Shown here one piece after another: positions 43,528 to 54,959 of a stretch of DNA of 64,000 nt. Each line of letters opens with the position of its first letter. The stretch's first letter is position 1. A program made the translations under genes and the position numbers. The DNA lies in NCBI RefSeq assembly GCF_016836705.1, contig NZ_JAFCGY010000001.1:682001-746000 (forward strand). The letters run 5' to 3'. Source of the stretch: Mesorhizobium caraganae. GTDB taxonomy: Bacteria > Pseudomonadota > Alphaproteobacteria > Rhizobiales > Rhizobiaceae. Under the pieces are notes generated by a model. That model was not told the origin of the DNA. It ran no database searches and saw only the letters and a program-made list of their open reading frames with translations.

Positions 43528-44658
43528 TCAGCGCTCGCTGAAGGATTCGAAAAAGTCCTTCATGCGGGCGAAGAAACCGCTCGACTGGGGCGAGTTTTCC
43601 TTTGACGACAGCTGTTCGAACTCCTCCAGCAGCTCCCGCTGGCGCCGCGACAGGTTCTGCGGCGTCTCGACCGCGGTCTGGATGTAGAGGTCGCCGACAT
43701 TGGGCTGGCGCAGCACCGGCATGCCCTTGCCCTTGAGACGGAACTGGCGGCCGTTCTGGGTGCCTTCGGGCACTTTCACCTTGGTCTGGCTGCCGTCCAG
43801 CGTCGTCACCTCGAACGAGCCGCCGAGCGCTGCCGTCATCATCGAGATCGGCACCTTGCAGTAAAGGTCGGCGCCGTCGCGCTGGAAGAATTCGTGCGGC
43901 TTCACCGCCAGGAAAATATAGAGGTCGCCCGAGGGGCCGCCGCGCAGGCCGGCTTCGCCCTCATTGGCAAGCCGGATGCGGGTGCCGTCCTCGATGCCGG
44001 CCGGAATGTTGACCGACAGCGAGCGTTCCTCGGTGACACGGCCCTGGCCGGCGCATTTCGGGCACGGGTCCTTGATCGTCTGGCCGCGGCCCTGGCATTG
44101 CGGGCAGGTGCGCTCGATCGAAAAGAAACCCTGCGTGGCGCGGACCTTGCCGTGACCATGGCACATCGAGCACGTCACCGGCTGGGTACCGGGCTTGGCG
44201 CCGGTCCCGGAACATTCCGTGCATGAGATCGAGGCCGGCACGCGGATCTGCGCGGTCTTGCCGGCAAACGCCTCTTCCAGCGTGATTTCCATATTGTAGC
44301 GCAGATCGGCGCCGCGCTCGCGGCCGCCGGAAGAGCGGCGCTGGCGCCCGCCCATCATGTCGCCGAAAATATCCTCGAAAATGTCGGCGAAGCCGCCGGC
44401 GCCAAAACCTTGCGCGCTGCCATTCATACCGCCTTGCTCGAAGGCGGCGTGACCGAAACGATCATAGGCCGCGCGCTTCTGCGGGTCCTTCAGCGTCTCG
44501 TAGGCTTCGTTGATTTCCTTGAATTTGTGCTCGCAGGAATGATCGCCGGGGTTGCGATCGGGATGGAACTGCATGGCGAGCTTGCGGAAAGCGCTCTTGA
44601 GCTCCTTGTCGTCCGCGCCCTTTTGTACGCCCAGCGTTTCGTAGAAATCAGCTTTCAT
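43528..44658 (-). CDS. dnaJ: chaperone protein DnaJ
   Basis: A 376-residue type I DnaJ co-chaperone. The J domain has the HPD motif ([11 protein letters not shown]), a glycine-rich segment follows ([17 protein letters not shown]), then four CxxCxGxG zinc repeats starting CTECSGTG, and the substrate-binding C-terminus. It stimulates DnaK ATPase and delivers clients. It lies downstream of dnaK on the same strand, but a strong terminator separates them, so it likely has its own promoter in the 220-bp gap as well as read-through. Confidence 0.97.
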   Translation of the reverse strand: MKADFYETLGVQKGADDKELKSAFRKLAMQFHPDRNPGDHSCEHKFKEINEAYETLKDPQKRAAYDRFGHAAFEQGGMNGSAQGFGAGGFADIFEDIFGDMMGGRQRRSSGGRERGADLRYNMEITLEEAFAGKTAQIRVPASISCTECSGTGAKPGTQPVTCSMCHGHGKVRATQGFFSIERTCPQCQGRGQTIKDPCPKCAGQGRVTEERSLSVNIPAGIEDGTRIRLANEGEAGLRGGPSGDLYIFLAVKPHEFFQRDGADLYCKVPISMMTAALGGSFEVTTLDGSQTKVKVPEGTQNGRQFRLKGKGMPVLRQPNVGDLYIQTAVETPQNLSRRQRELLEEFEQLSSKENSPQSSGFFARMKDFFESFSER

Positions 44659-44827
44659 CTTTTCCCGCAGTCCGGATGCTCAACGTCTTGATGCATGTCG
44701 CGTCGTTTGCCGGCACGTTGTCTCGATTTAGGAGCGGTGCTGCCCGGATGCTAGGGCCGGCGCGGACTTGTCCGTGTTTTTCGGTGACTTTTTCGGCAGG
44801 ACCCACACTTTTTTCAGCGAGGGTTGC

Positions 44828-44853
44828 AAAAAAGCCCGGCCTGCGCCGGGCTT
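44828..44853 (-). terminator. rho-independent terminator after dnaK
   Basis: On the minus strand AAAGCCCGGC / GCCGGGCTTT form a 10-bp stem with loop GCAG, and the 3' arm runs directly into six T residues (A at 44828-44833 on the plus strand). It is 27 bp beyond the dnaK stop and before dnaJ, so part of the dnaK transcripts should end here. Confidence 0.9.
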
Positions 44854-44879
44854 TCGGCACTATCTTGCCGTCAGGCCGT

Positions 44880-46796
<1,917 letters not shown>

Positions 46797-46881
46797 TTTT
46801 CTAGTCTCTCCGCTAAGCAGGCTCTCAGGACCCGTAAGGCGTTCCGACGAAAGCCCCTGTTCACAAGAAATTCCGCCCCGG

Positions 46882-47265
46882 CTACCGGCATTCCGGCGCT
46901 GGGCGGCTTGGCGCGTATATAAGAACAGGCGGCATCGGGCGCAAGCATTCTGCGCAGGGCGTCCACATGCGGCGCTTACCACGCCAGATCGGCCGCCCGG
47001 CGGTCCGGACGGGCTGGCACTGCCAAATCGAAACTGTTGCGCCGAGCTTCCAGCAGGCCAGGGTCGACAGCACGACGTCGATATTGCCGATCGTAGCCAG
47101 CCCGACGCGATCGCCGGAGCGAATACCGAGCGCGCTGAAATTGGCGGTGAGATGGTCGATCTGGATCAGCGCCTGCGCATAGGTGATCTGGTCGCGGCCG
47201 CTGACCATCGCCACGCGGTCGCCATGGCCGGCGAAGGCAGCCAGTACGTCGCGGCCAAAACCCAT
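46882..47265 (-). pseudogene. truncated AMP-binding (adenylation) domain remnant
   Basis: The first 78 residues read as the N-terminus of an acyl- or aminoacyl-adenylating enzyme: [20 protein letters not shown] then [16 protein letters not shown] and [12 protein letters not shown]. After about position 47031 the similarity stops and the frame runs on as unrelated sequence across the dnaK promoter. More than 400 residues of a normal AMP-binding protein are absent. Its ATG immediately follows the TAG of the thioesterase gene, so it was once the next gene in that operon. Confidence 0.75.
46914..46945 (-). promoter_or_regulatory. RpoH (sigma-32) heat-shock promoter of dnaK
   Basis: On the minus strand CTTG (46942-46945) is followed after 18 bp by CTTATATACG (46914-46923), which fits the alphaproteobacterial RpoH consensus CTTG-N17/18-CYTATNTNNG at every fixed base. 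It lies 118 bp before the dnaK ATG, giving a leader of about 110 nt. Confidence 0.85.
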
Positions 47266-48063
47266 CTAGCGGACCGGCATTCCGGCCGGCGCGCGCCTGG
47301 CGTCGAGGAAGGCGATGATCGCAGCGTCGATCGCGTCCATGTTGGCGGCCCGGAACTTGTCATGGGTGCCCGGCATGACGACCGTTTCCACCCGCGTGTT
47401 CTCGCTCGCCCAGTCTTTGTACTGCTCGACCGTGGTGGCGCTCCATTCCGAGCTGGCGACGACCAGTATGTCGCAAGGGTAGGAAGACGGTGAAAAACCC
47501 GCGGCAGCGCGCACCAGCATGCTCTTGAAGGCCTTCTGCCTAGTGTGACGCCCAAGCCTAGACTGCCCAAGCCCGACCGCTGCCAGCGTGTCGCGCAGCA
47601 GCCGCCAGTAGACGACCTTGCGGGTGATTTGGCGCCGCCTTTGTGCGGTCATGCGGTTGTCCGCCATCGGCTTCAGCCAGGCCGAACCCAGCGGCGGCGG
47701 GTCGATCAGTAGCAAAGCCGGCCGCTCGCCGGTCGCCTCGAAGGTCAGTCTTCCGACCTCGATTGCCAGCAGCCCGCCAAGGCAGATGCCGCCGATGACG
47801 CGCGGGTGCTGGCCGGTGGCCGAGCTCAACCCGTCGAAATAATTGGCGCTGATCTCCTCGACGCTGTCATAGGGCGTCTCGCCGGGCTCAAGCCCCATGC
47901 CGCGCACGGCGATGATGGAATAGCGCTGCTTCAGCGCCTTGCCGAAACGGTTGGCGAACAGCGCCGAACCGGAAATGCCATGGATCATGGCGATCGGCTC
48001 CTGGCCGTGGCTACCGGAAACCTGCACCGCCAGCCGCCGCGCCGGGTGCTCGGGCAATTGCAA
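47266..48063 (-). CDS. thioesterase-like alpha/beta hydrolase, probably part of a broken carrier-thioesterase gene
   Basis: About 265 residues with the NRPS/PKS thioesterase design: oxyanion strand IAMIHGISGSALFANR, nucleophile elbow GGICLGG with Cys-94 in place of the usual serine, and C-terminal GTHDKF with the histidine. The only start is a TTG, yet the same frame continues upstream as APTPREFGRLIAL, the normal end of a carrier domain. So this is the 3' part of a carrier-thioesterase gene split by a frameshift near 48103. Release of a thioester-bound product is the expected original role. Confidence 0.75.
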   Translation of the reverse strand: MQLPEHPARRLAVQVSGSHGQEPIAMIHGISGSALFANRFGKALKQRYSIIAVRGMGLEPGETPYDSVEEISANYFDGLSSATGQHPRVIGGICLGGLLAIEVGRLTFEATGERPALLLIDPPPLGSAWLKPMADNRMTAQRRRQITRKVVYWRLLRDTLAAVGLGQSRLGRHTRQKAFKSMLVRAAAGFSPSSYPCDILVVASSEWSATTVEQYKDWASENTRVETVVMPGTHDKFRAANMDAIDAAIIAFLDARRAPAGMPVR

Positions 48064-48068
48064 CGCGA

Positions 48069-48317
48069 TCAGTCTGCCGAATTCGCGCGGCGTCGGCGCT
48101 TCCGCAGCACCGAGGTCTGCAGCTTCACGCCGAACCGGCTCTGCACCGCAAGCACAAGAGTTTCGGCAGCCAGCGAATCGCCGCCGAGATCGAAGAAATT
48201 GTCGTCGAGGCCGACCGAGGCCAGCTGCAATTCTTGCGCAAAGATGCCGGCGATCGCCTGCGCCGGCCCGCTACCCAACGCGGTTCGGTCTGGCCGGATG
48301 GTGTTATGCATGTTCAT
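48069..48317 (-). CDS. phosphopantetheine-binding carrier domain, frameshifted at its 3' end
   Basis: An 82-residue frame with a peptidyl/acyl carrier domain. The attachment serine lies in DDNFFDLGGDSLAAE and the last helix begins SRFGVKLQTSVL. It then turns into an unlikely arginine-rich tail and stops, whereas the other frame gives the family ending EAPTPREFGRLIA, in frame with the thioesterase. One missing base (CTGCG-GAA where CTGCGCGAA would restore the frame) explains this. The ATG at 48317 starts MNMHNTIRPD. Confidence 0.78.
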   Translation of the reverse strand: MNMHNTIRPDRTALGSGPAQAIAGIFAQELQLASVGLDDNFFDLGGDSLAAETLVLAVQSRFGVKLQTSVLRKRRRRANSAD

Positions 48318-48419
48318 CGGCAGGCCCTTGAACCGATGGAATCGCCGTTGCCGGCAATAGCGCATCCTCCTGAATGCCTGTCCGCTTTTAACCCACAGCC
48401 TATGCGTTGAACAAGTAGC

Positions 48420-49235
48420 CTAACCCTGCGCAATACCGGCAGGCGCCGCTCCGAAGGCCTGCGCGCACAGCGCCTGCAGCTTCGGGAACACATGCTTGCC
48501 GCCGGCAATCACCTGCGTTCCCTGGGCAAGCACCGTCTTCGGGTCCGGCTTCAGCACCATGCCGCCGGCCTCCTCCACCAGAAGCATGCCGGCCAGGCAG
48601 TCCCAGGCATTCATATGTTCCTCGACATAGCCGAGCAGCCGCCCGGACGCCGCATAGGCCAGCATCAGCGCGCCCGATGCGTTGCGGAAGAAGACGCCGC
48701 CTTCTGCCATGATCAGGCCGATCAGCACGGTGACATGCTTCGTCTCCGCGCGGTTCGACAGCCCGGTGCCGACCGATCCTTCGCTCAAGCTGGCGGTGCT
48801 GGCCTTGATCGGCCGGCCGTTGACGAAGGCACCGCCGCCGCGGCGGCCGTGAAAAGTCTCGCCGGTCGACGGCTCGTGGATGACGCCGACGACCGCCTCG
48901 CCGTCTTTGGCGCAGGCGATGACCACACACCAGGCCGGAATACCGCGCACGAAGTTGGCGGTGCCGTCGATCGGGTCGATGACCCAGACATGGCCCGTCG
49001 ATCCCTCAACCGCGGCATGTTCCTCGCCGACAATGCCATCCCGCGGATAGGCGCCGGCGATCGCCGCGCGGATGAACAGTTCGACCTCGCGGTCGCCATC
49101 GGAAACCAGGTCCTGATGGCCCTTGCTCTCGACGGTCAGGTTTTCGAGGTCGCGGAAGTATTTCAGGCCGAGTTCGCCGGCGCGTCGCGCCAGATCGATG
49201 GCGAAATGCAGGCGCTGGTCGAGGTCATGGGTCAC
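48420..49235 (-). CDS. inositol monophosphatase family phosphatase
   Basis: A 271-residue Mg2+-dependent phosphatase. The metal site is complete: GEEHA, then WVIDPIDGTANFVRGIP, and the C-terminal aspartate in NAWDCLAGMLLVEEAGG. The superfamily includes inositol monophosphatase, histidinol phosphatase and CysQ; length and motifs fit the inositol/histidinol-phosphatase branch. It ends just before the carrier-thioesterase locus on the same strand, 103 bp away. Confidence 0.9.
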   Translation of the reverse strand: MTHDLDQRLHFAIDLARRAGELGLKYFRDLENLTVESKGHQDLVSDGDREVELFIRAAIAGAYPRDGIVGEEHAAVEGSTGHVWVIDPIDGTANFVRGIPAWCVVIACAKDGEAVVGVIHEPSTGETFHGRRGGGAFVNGRPIKASTASLSEGSVGTGLSNRAETKHVTVLIGLIMAEGGVFFRNASGALMLAYAASGRLLGYVEEHMNAWDCLAGMLLVEEAGGMVLKPDPKTVLAQGTQVIAGGKHVFPKLQALCAQAFGAAPAGIAQG

Positions 49236-49308
49236 GGCAAGGCTCCTGGCTGAGGAAGGCGTCTGCCCTTAGCAGACGAGCCTCTCCTGCAAAAGCTTCA
49301 CTGGCGAC

Positions 49309-50307
49309 TCACGCGGCTTGCGACAGCGATTTGTGCGCCTCGGCCAGGATTTCGAACGAACGCACGCGCGCCGCATGGTCGAAAATCTGCGCCGTCACCA
49401 TCAGCTCGTCGGCGCCGGTGCGGCGCACGAAGGCGTCGATGCCTTGCCGGACGGTTTCGGGCGATCCGACGACGGCGCAGGACAGCGCCTGGCCGAGCAT
49501 GGTTTTGGCCATCGGCTCCAGCGTCTGGTCATAACCCTCGACCGGCGGCGGCAGGCGGCCCGGCCGTCCGGTGCGCAAATTGACGAAGGCCTGCTGCAGC
49601 GAGGTGAACAGCAGTTTTGCCTCTGCATCGGTCGGTGCGGCGAAGACGTTGAGGCCGAGCATGGCATAGGGCTTGTCCAGCTGTTCGGACGGCTGGAAGC
49701 GCGAGCGGTACATGTCCAGCGCATGGTCGAGCTCGGCCGGCGCGAAATGCGAAGCGAAGGCATAGGGCAGGCCAAGCATGGCGGCGAGCTGCGCGCCGTA
49801 GAGGCTTGAGCCGAGAATCCAGACCGGCACCTTCTGGCCCTCGCCGGGCACGGCGTGGATGCGTTGGCCCTCTTCGGCCGGCTGGAAATAGCCCATCAGC
49901 TCGACGACATCCTGGGGAAAATTGTCTGACGCCTCGAGGTTGCGGCGCAGCGCACGCGCCGTGCCCATGTCGGTGCCGGGCGCGCGGCCGAGGCCGAGGT
50001 CGATGCGGCCGGGGTGCAGTGCCGCCAGCGTGCCGAACTGCTCGGCAATCACCAGCGGCGCATGGTTGGGCAGCATGATGCCACCGGCGCCGACGCGGAT
50101 CGTCTTGGTGCCGCCGGCGACATGGGCGATGACGACCGCGGTCGCCGCACTGGCGATGCCGGGCATGTTGTGGTGTTCGGCCAGCCAGTAGCGCTTGTAG
50201 CCGAGCCGCTCGGCATGGCGCGCGAGGTCGAGCGAATTGGCCAGCGACTGCGAGGCGTTGCTGCCTTCGACGATCGGCGACAGGTCAAGAACGGAAAGAG
50301 CGGTCAT
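49309..50307 (-). CDS. LLM class flavin-dependent oxidoreductase (YhbW-like)
   Basis: A 332-residue bacterial-luciferase-like monooxygenase. The TIM-barrel family start is [20 protein letters not shown], then [36 protein letters not shown] and [13 protein letters not shown]. These use reduced F420 or FMN; the YhbW subgroup uses FMN. It is 5 bp downstream of the arylamine N-acetyltransferase gene, so both are probably one transcript, and a role in xenobiotic turnover is conceivable. The ATG at 50307 is preferred to 50316. Confidence 0.87.
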   Translation of the reverse strand: MTALSVLDLSPIVEGSNASQSLANSLDLARHAERLGYKRYWLAEHHNMPGIASAATAVVIAHVAGGTKTIRVGAGGIMLPNHAPLVIAEQFGTLAALHPGRIDLGLGRAPGTDMGTARALRRNLEASDNFPQDVVELMGYFQPAEEGQRIHAVPGEGQKVPVWILGSSLYGAQLAAMLGLPYAFASHFAPAELDHALDMYRSRFQPSEQLDKPYAMLGLNVFAAPTDAEAKLLFTSLQQAFVNLRTGRPGRLPPPVEGYDQTLEPMAKTMLGQALSCAVVGSPETVRQGIDAFVRRTGADELMVTAQIFDHAARVRSFEILAEAHKSLSQAA

Positions 50308-50312
50308 GGGCC

Positions 50313-51140
50313 TCAAGCCTTTACAATGTTCAGCTGCCGGGCCTTGGTTTCAAAGGCGGCGCGGTCGGGGATGATGATGTCGAGCTGGCTTTCCAGAATG
50401 TCGGCGAATTCCGCCGCTGTCGCGATCTCGCGCTGCTCGCTGCGGCCGCCGACATGATGCGTCGACAGCCTGGCGTTGCGCAGTGCGTAGCGCCGGTCGG
50501 GTAAGGCACGCGCCGCAACGACGGAGGACAGGAAATGCGAGGTCGGATGGGTCGAGACGAAGTAATTGGCGACCGCATAATCGATCTCATAGGCCGATTG
50601 CATGTCGAAGCGGTAGAGTGTCTGCCAGTCGCCGCCGACATTGGCTTGTACCCGAGAATGATCTGACGACTCGATGATGCGGAATGTTTCGTGCGGGGTC
50701 TGTTGTTCGAGACCCGACTCGAACAACAGCGGCGCGGTCATCGTCAGGCCGCCAAAGCCGACATCGGCAATGTAGGTCCTGCCGTCGAGCTCGATCCGCA
50801 ACAGCATGTGGCTGCGCGCGGTGATGGCGTCCTCCGGCAGACCCCTCAGAACCCGCGCCGCGAGGCCGCTGACCTCGAAGCCCAGCGCCTTCAGCGCATG
50901 CATGAGGATCAAATTGTGTTCGAAGCAGTAGCCGCCGCGGCGGCGCGCGAAAATCTTGTCCTGCAGCGAAGCGAGATCGAGCTTCACCGCGATGCCCAGC
51001 AACGGATCCATGTTCTCGAAGGGGATCGCTTGCGGGTGCTGCCGGTGCAGCGCCTTTAGCGTGTCGAGCGACGCATCGATCGAACCGCGATAACTGATCC
51101 GGGCGAAATAGGCGTCGAGGTCGAAGGAAGCGTCGGTCAT
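50313..51140 (-). CDS. nat: arylamine N-acetyltransferase
   Basis: A 275-residue acetyl-CoA-dependent NAT. The catalytic triad is Cys-72 in [10 protein letters not shown], His-111 in [13 protein letters not shown] and Asp-126 in YIADVGFGG. Mesorhizobium loti NAT is a known member with a solved structure, and this sequence agrees in pattern. It acetylates arylamines or hydrazines. The ATG at 51140 gives the family length; a far longer frame to 51662 lies antisense to the permease gene and is rejected. Confidence 0.94.
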   Translation of the reverse strand: MTDASFDLDAYFARISYRGSIDASLDTLKALHRQHPQAIPFENMDPLLGIAVKLDLASLQDKIFARRRGGYCFEHNLILMHALKALGFEVSGLAARVLRGLPEDAITARSHMLLRIELDGRTYIADVGFGGLTMTAPLLFESGLEQQTPHETFRIIESSDHSRVQANVGGDWQTLYRFDMQSAYEIDYAVANYFVSTHPTSHFLSSVVAARALPDRRYALRNARLSTHHVGGRSEQREIATAAEFADILESQLDIIIPDRAAFETKARQLNIVKA

Positions 51141-51220
51141 GGAAGGGTCCGGCTTGACCGGCTCGATATAGGCACTCGGTCCGAAGACGACAAACACGAG
51201 GCGGCAAGCAGTACCGGCCT

Positions 51221-52393
51221 CTATGCCTTGGCCTCGCCATTCTCCTCGGCCGCTTCGTCCTCCACCACGACCGCCGTCTGCTGTGCGGCGAGGAAATTGC
51301 CGACATGGCTGAGGCCTTCGAAATGGTCGCAGAACACCTTGATGACGACCAGCAGCGGCACGGCCATCAGCGCGCCGACAAAGCCCCACAGCCAGGACCA
51401 GAAGGCGATGGCGATGAAGATCGCCACGGCGTTGATCTCGAGGCGTCGGCCGACCACCATCGGCGTCACAAATTGGCCCTCGATGATGTCGCACAAAAGC
51501 ACGAAGGCCGGCGCCAGCAGCGCGTAGGAGATGGTGTCGAAGCTGATCAGCGCCATCACCGAGACAAGCACGATGGTCAACAGTGCGCCGACATAGGGCA
51601 GGAAGTTGAGCAGAGCGGCAGCGACGCCCCAGACCAGCGGATTGGGCATGCCGAGCGCCCACAGGCCAAGGCCGATGACGGCGCCGAGACCGGCATTTAT
51701 GATGGTGACGGTGAGCAGATAGTGCGAGATTTCGCGCTCGACGTCATAGACGACGCGCAGCGCCCGCTTCTTTTCGCTGAGGTTGGCGAAGGACTGGATG
51801 ATCTTTTCGTAGAACATCGTGCCTGACGCCAGCAGGAACAGCGACAGCACGAAGATGATGGTGAGGCTTGTACCTGCCGCCAGGACATTGCTGGCAGCCG
51901 CCGACAGGATACCGGACTGCGCCACCGCCACTTTCTGGACGCCCGGCTCCTGCGAGGTCTCGGTCATCTGTTCGATCTGATGCGAGATCTGCATGATCCT
52001 CTCGAGCGGGCGCCGCAATTGCGCCAGCCGCTCCGTCAGTTGCTGGCCGATCGACGAGGTATTGTTGAGGAGGTCGATGACCGGACCGCTGAGCAGGTAG
52101 CCTGCGATGGCAACGAGGCACACCGACAGCACGACAAGCAACGTCGCCGACACCAGTTCGGGAATTCCGCGCTTGCGCAGGAAGCGCACGATCGGCGTCA
52201 GCGTCAGCGTGAGCAGGAAGGCGAGGATGACCGGCATAAAGAAGGCGCGGGCGAAATAGAGCGCGTAGATTGCCATCAGGATGAAAATGCCGATGAGCAG
52301 CGAACGCATCAGATGCGTGTCCGCGCGCGCGACGACGCGAGCCTCTTCGGCCTCGGCAAGGACTGCGCCCAAAGCGGCGGGTTCGGCTTTCAT
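51221..52393 (-). CDS. AI-2E family (PerM-like) transporter
   Basis: A 390-residue membrane protein with about eight helices. The start helices ([20 protein letters not shown]), the soluble insert around residues 115-165, and the family block [20 protein letters not shown] then [22 protein letters not shown] match AI-2E/PerM transporters. These are linked to autoinducer-2 or Na+/H+ exchange; here substrate is unknown. The ATG at 52393 is used. The end has an acidic tail. Confidence 0.9.
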   Translation of the reverse strand: MKAEPAALGAVLAEAEEARVVARADTHLMRSLLIGIFILMAIYALYFARAFFMPVILAFLLTLTLTPIVRFLRKRGIPELVSATLLVVLSVCLVAIAGYLLSGPVIDLLNNTSSIGQQLTERLAQLRRPLERIMQISHQIEQMTETSQEPGVQKVAVAQSGILSAAASNVLAAGTSLTIIFVLSLFLLASGTMFYEKIIQSFANLSEKKRALRVVYDVEREISHYLLTVTIINAGLGAVIGLGLWALGMPNPLVWGVAAALLNFLPYVGALLTIVLVSVMALISFDTISYALLAPAFVLLCDIIEGQFVTPMVVGRRLEINAVAIFIAIAFWSWLWGFVGALMAVPLLVVIKVFCDHFEGLSHVGNFLAAQQTAVVVEDEAAEENGEAKA

Positions 52394-52505
52394 CGTTTTC
52401 CCCCGGCAGCGCACCGCAATTGGTGCATTCCGCTGACGGAAACGCCTCTGCCGCCTCTAGGTTCCGTTAGCCGGCAAGACCAACAATCCAGACCATGTCG
52501 TCGAA

Positions 52506-53567
52506 TTACGCGGCGGGCGCTGCCACGGCCGGCGCCGACTTCGCCGTTTCCTTGCGCACGATCGGCGCCACCTTGGTGCCGTAGAGTTCGATCGCATTCA
52601 TGATCTTGGCGTGCGGCATGGTGCCGATCGCCATCTGCAGCAGGAAGCGATCGTTGTTGAAGATATTGTGCTGCGCGACGATCTTTTCCGCCACCTGTTC
52701 GGGATTGCCGACGAACAGCGCGCCATTGGGACCCCGCGACTGATCGAAATGCGCTCGCGACGTCGGCCCCCAGCCGCGCTCGCGGCCGATGCGGTTCATC
52801 ACTTCGGCCTGCGGCCCGTAGAAATCGTCGGCCGCCTGTTCCGTGGTCTCGGCGATAAAGCCGTGCACATTGATGCTGGTGGCTAGCCCCGTGGGGTCGG
52901 TGCCGGCCCGCTTGGCCGCCTCGCGATAAATGTCGAACAGCGGCGCAAAGCGCGCCGGCTCGCCGCCGATGATGGCCAGCGCCAGCGGCAGGCCGAGCAC
53001 GCCGGCGCGGGCGGCCGATTGCGGCGTTCCGCCAATGGCGATCCAGATCGGCAATTTGTCCTGCAACGGGCGCGGATAGACGCCGCGGTCGTTGATCGGC
53101 GCACGCAGATTGCCCGACCAGGTGACTTTCACGCTGTCGCGTATCGCCAGCAGCAAATCGAGCTTTTCGGCGAACAGTTCGTCATAGTCTTCGAGATTGT
53201 AGCCGAACAGCGGGAAGGATTCGATGAACGAACCGCGCCCGGCCATGATCTCGGCTCGGCCGCCCGACAGAAGGTCGAGCGTCGCGAACTGCTGGAAGAC
53301 GCGCACCGGATCGTCGGAGGAGAGCACGGTGACTGCGCTGGTCAGCTTGATACGCTTGGTGCGTTCGGCGGCGGCGGCAAGCGCCACCACCGGTGCTGAA
53401 GCGGCATAGTCGGGGCGGTGATGTTCGCCCAAACCGAAGACGTCGAGGCCGACCTGGTCGGCCAGCTCGATCTCTTCGATCAGGTTGCGCAGCCGCTCGT
53501 GCGGGCCGATCGCGCCGGGGCCGGGCTCGGGACTGACGTCAGCAAAAGTGTAGAGACCGAGTTCCAT
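52506..53567 (-). CDS. LLM class flavin-dependent oxidoreductase
   Basis: A 353-residue luciferase-like protein, a different subgroup from the one at 49309-50307: [60 protein letters not shown], and [19 protein letters not shown]. Members are putative FMN/F420 monooxygenases without known substrates. It stands alone; the 237 bp after its start, up to the DUF6481 gene, show no other feature I can support. Confidence 0.87.
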   Translation of the reverse strand: MELGLYTFADVSPEPGPGAIGPHERLRNLIEEIELADQVGLDVFGLGEHHRPDYAASAPVVALAAAAERTKRIKLTSAVTVLSSDDPVRVFQQFATLDLLSGGRAEIMAGRGSFIESFPLFGYNLEDYDELFAEKLDLLLAIRDSVKVTWSGNLRAPINDRGVYPRPLQDKLPIWIAIGGTPQSAARAGVLGLPLALAIIGGEPARFAPLFDIYREAAKRAGTDPTGLATSINVHGFIAETTEQAADDFYGPQAEVMNRIGRERGWGPTSRAHFDQSRGPNGALFVGNPEQVAEKIVAQHNIFNNDRFLLQMAIGTMPHAKIMNAIELYGTKVAPIVRKETAKSAPAVAAPAA

Positions 53568-53804
53568 GATCTGTCATCCAATGGTTGGGTTTTGCGGCTA
53601 GAGGTAGCGACCGAGCCGCCTTGCCGCCAGAGGGGAGGATGGTGAACAGTGCATGTCGGTTTCAGCCAGCTTCTGTCGGCTTTGGTCGGCAAAAGCGCGT
53701 CTCCTGGCTGCAACAGCGTAGAATTTCATGGCTGGCATTCCGTTTTGGCGCTTGAACTCTCGGTTTTCGCGCGTATGTAAGCGTCGCGAATTGACTTCAG
53801 GGAA

Positions 53805-54239
53805 GTGGACTTGGCTATCTACAGGGAAAAAGACATTTTCGAGCGGCGCAATGCCGCGAACGAGGCAAAGAAGGCGCTTCTGGAGCGCTTCAAGTCAAAG
53901 CCGGCGGCAGATGATCCTGCGGTGCTGGCAAGACAGGCCGAACGCAAGGCGATCCTCGAGGCGCGTGAAAAGCGCGAGGCCGAAAAGGCAAGGCTGAAGC
54001 AGGAAAAGCTGGCACGCGAGGCGGTCGAGAAGGCCGAGCGCGAGGCAGCAGCCGAAGCGGCGCGTATTGCCGCCGAAGAGGCAGCGCAGGCTGAAGCGAA
54101 GATCAAGGAAGCCGAAGAAAACGAGCGCATCGCCCGTTTGCTGGCCGACGAAGCCGAACGCAAGGCCAAGCGCGACGCACGCTATGCGGCGCGCAAGCAG
54201 CGCACCGGCCGGACGCCTCCGGGCTTCTCCGCCCGCTAA
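53805..54239 (+). CDS. DUF6481-like charged coiled-coil protein
   Basis: A 144-residue protein that is almost one continuous helix rich in Ala, Glu, Lys and Arg (EREAAAEAARIAAEEAAQAE), ending in a basic segment KAKRDARYAARKQRTGRTPP. The start IYREKDIFERRNAANEAKKALLERF resembles the small DUF6481 family common in rhizobia. It has no membrane segment. GTG 53805 is used as start; TTG 53811 is possible. Function unknown; low complexity makes homology searches weak. Confidence 0.65.
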   Translation: MDLAIYREKDIFERRNAANEAKKALLERFKSKPAADDPAVLARQAERKAILEAREKREAEKARLKQEKLAREAVEKAEREAAAEAARIAAEEAAQAEAKIKEAEENERIARLLADEAERKAKRDARYAARKQRTGRTPPGFSAR

Positions 54240-54330
54240 CGCTTCGATCGAAACGATCGGACATCAGGGTCGCCTTCCAGCGGCCCTGAACGTATTTGTG
54301 CGCCGATTTCCTCGGTTGCTTTGGCTTAAA

Positions 54331-54451
54331 GCAATTCCAGGAAAAGTGTGAAGCGGTTTTCCCGGGAAAAGCGCGCAGCGCTTCCCCTTGGGAATTGCGA
54401 AAGACAAAGATAGAGCAGATCGCCGTTTCCGTGAAACGGTGAACTGCTCTA
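54331..54451. repeat. two-hairpin intergenic element, full copy (family A)
   Basis: Hairpin 1: arms GCAATTCC (54331-54338) and GGAATTGC (54391-54398), inside which lies AAAAGTGTGAAGCGGTTTT plus an extra small hairpin (GGGAAAAGCGC/GCGCTTCCCC). Hairpin 2: arms AGAGCAG (54412-54418) and CTGCTCT (54444-54450) around CCGTTTC/GAAACGG. The last three bases of the element are the TAG stop of the SugE-like gene on the minus strand. Confidence 0.85.
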
Positions 54452-54763
54452 GGCGGCGAGCTTCAGCCCCATAATGCCGCAGACGATGAGCGCGATGCAG
54501 CCGAGCCGGATCGCGGTTGTCGGCTCGCCCAGCAGCCAGATGCCGAGCAGCGCCGTGCCGACCGTGCCGATGCCGGTCCACACCGCATAGGCGGTGCCGA
54601 CGGGCAGCGTCTTCAGCGCCAGACCGAGCAGCCCCAGGCTGACGATCATCGACGCGACGGTGAGCACCGTCGGCAGCGGCTTCGAGAAGCCGTCGGTGTA
54701 TTTGAGGCCGATCGCCCAGCCGATCTCGAACAGGCCGGCGAAAAACAGAAAGACCCACGACAT
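54449..54763 (-). CDS. SMR family guanidinium exporter (SugE/Gdx-like)
   Basis: A 104-residue protein of four helices. The membrane glutamate of the SMR family is in [20 protein letters not shown], and [21 protein letters not shown] is the SugE/Gdx pattern. Gdx proteins export guanidinium in exchange for protons. The upstream guanidine-II riboswitch gives independent support. The ATG at 54763 has GGAG nine bases ahead and matches the usual Gdx start; the ATG at 54778 would add five residues. Confidence 0.92.
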   Translation of the reverse strand: MSWVFLFFAGLFEIGWAIGLKYTDGFSKPLPTVLTVASMIVSLGLLGLALKTLPVGTAYAVWTGIGTVGTALLGIWLLGEPTTAIRLGCIALIVCGIMGLKLAA

Positions 54764-54791
54764 CGGGATGCACTCCATTCCATGAGGATGG

Positions 54792-54840
54792 CGGGTCGTC
54801 CCGGCCGGTTTTTTCGCGGAAGGCGCGAGGTCGTCCTCGC
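54792..54840 (-). promoter_or_regulatory. guanidine-II (mini-ykkC) riboswitch
   Basis: On the minus strand two short hairpins carry the diagnostic ACGR loop: GCGAGG-ACGA-CCTCGC (54825-54840) and CGGG-ACGA-CCCG (54792-54803), joined by 21 nt. Both tetraloops are ACGA and both stems are perfect. This is the known architecture of the guanidine-II class, and the following gene is a SugE/Gdx-type guanidinium exporter. The second hairpin is 28 bp before the start, near the ribosome site, fitting translational control. Confidence 0.88.
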
Positions 54841-54959
54841 TGCTTCGATATAGGCGGCTTCGCCTGCCCGATCAACAAAACACCGGCAGCATTGCTCATG
54901 CCGCCGGTGTGAAAATCTACGCCGAAACGGGTGCCCGGATTCAACGACCCCGGGCGGGC

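Noticed and set aside
50313..51662. N-terminal extension of the acetyltransferase to 51662
   Set aside because: The extra 174 residues come from the antisense of the AI-2E permease gene. The ATG at 51140 gives the known NAT length.
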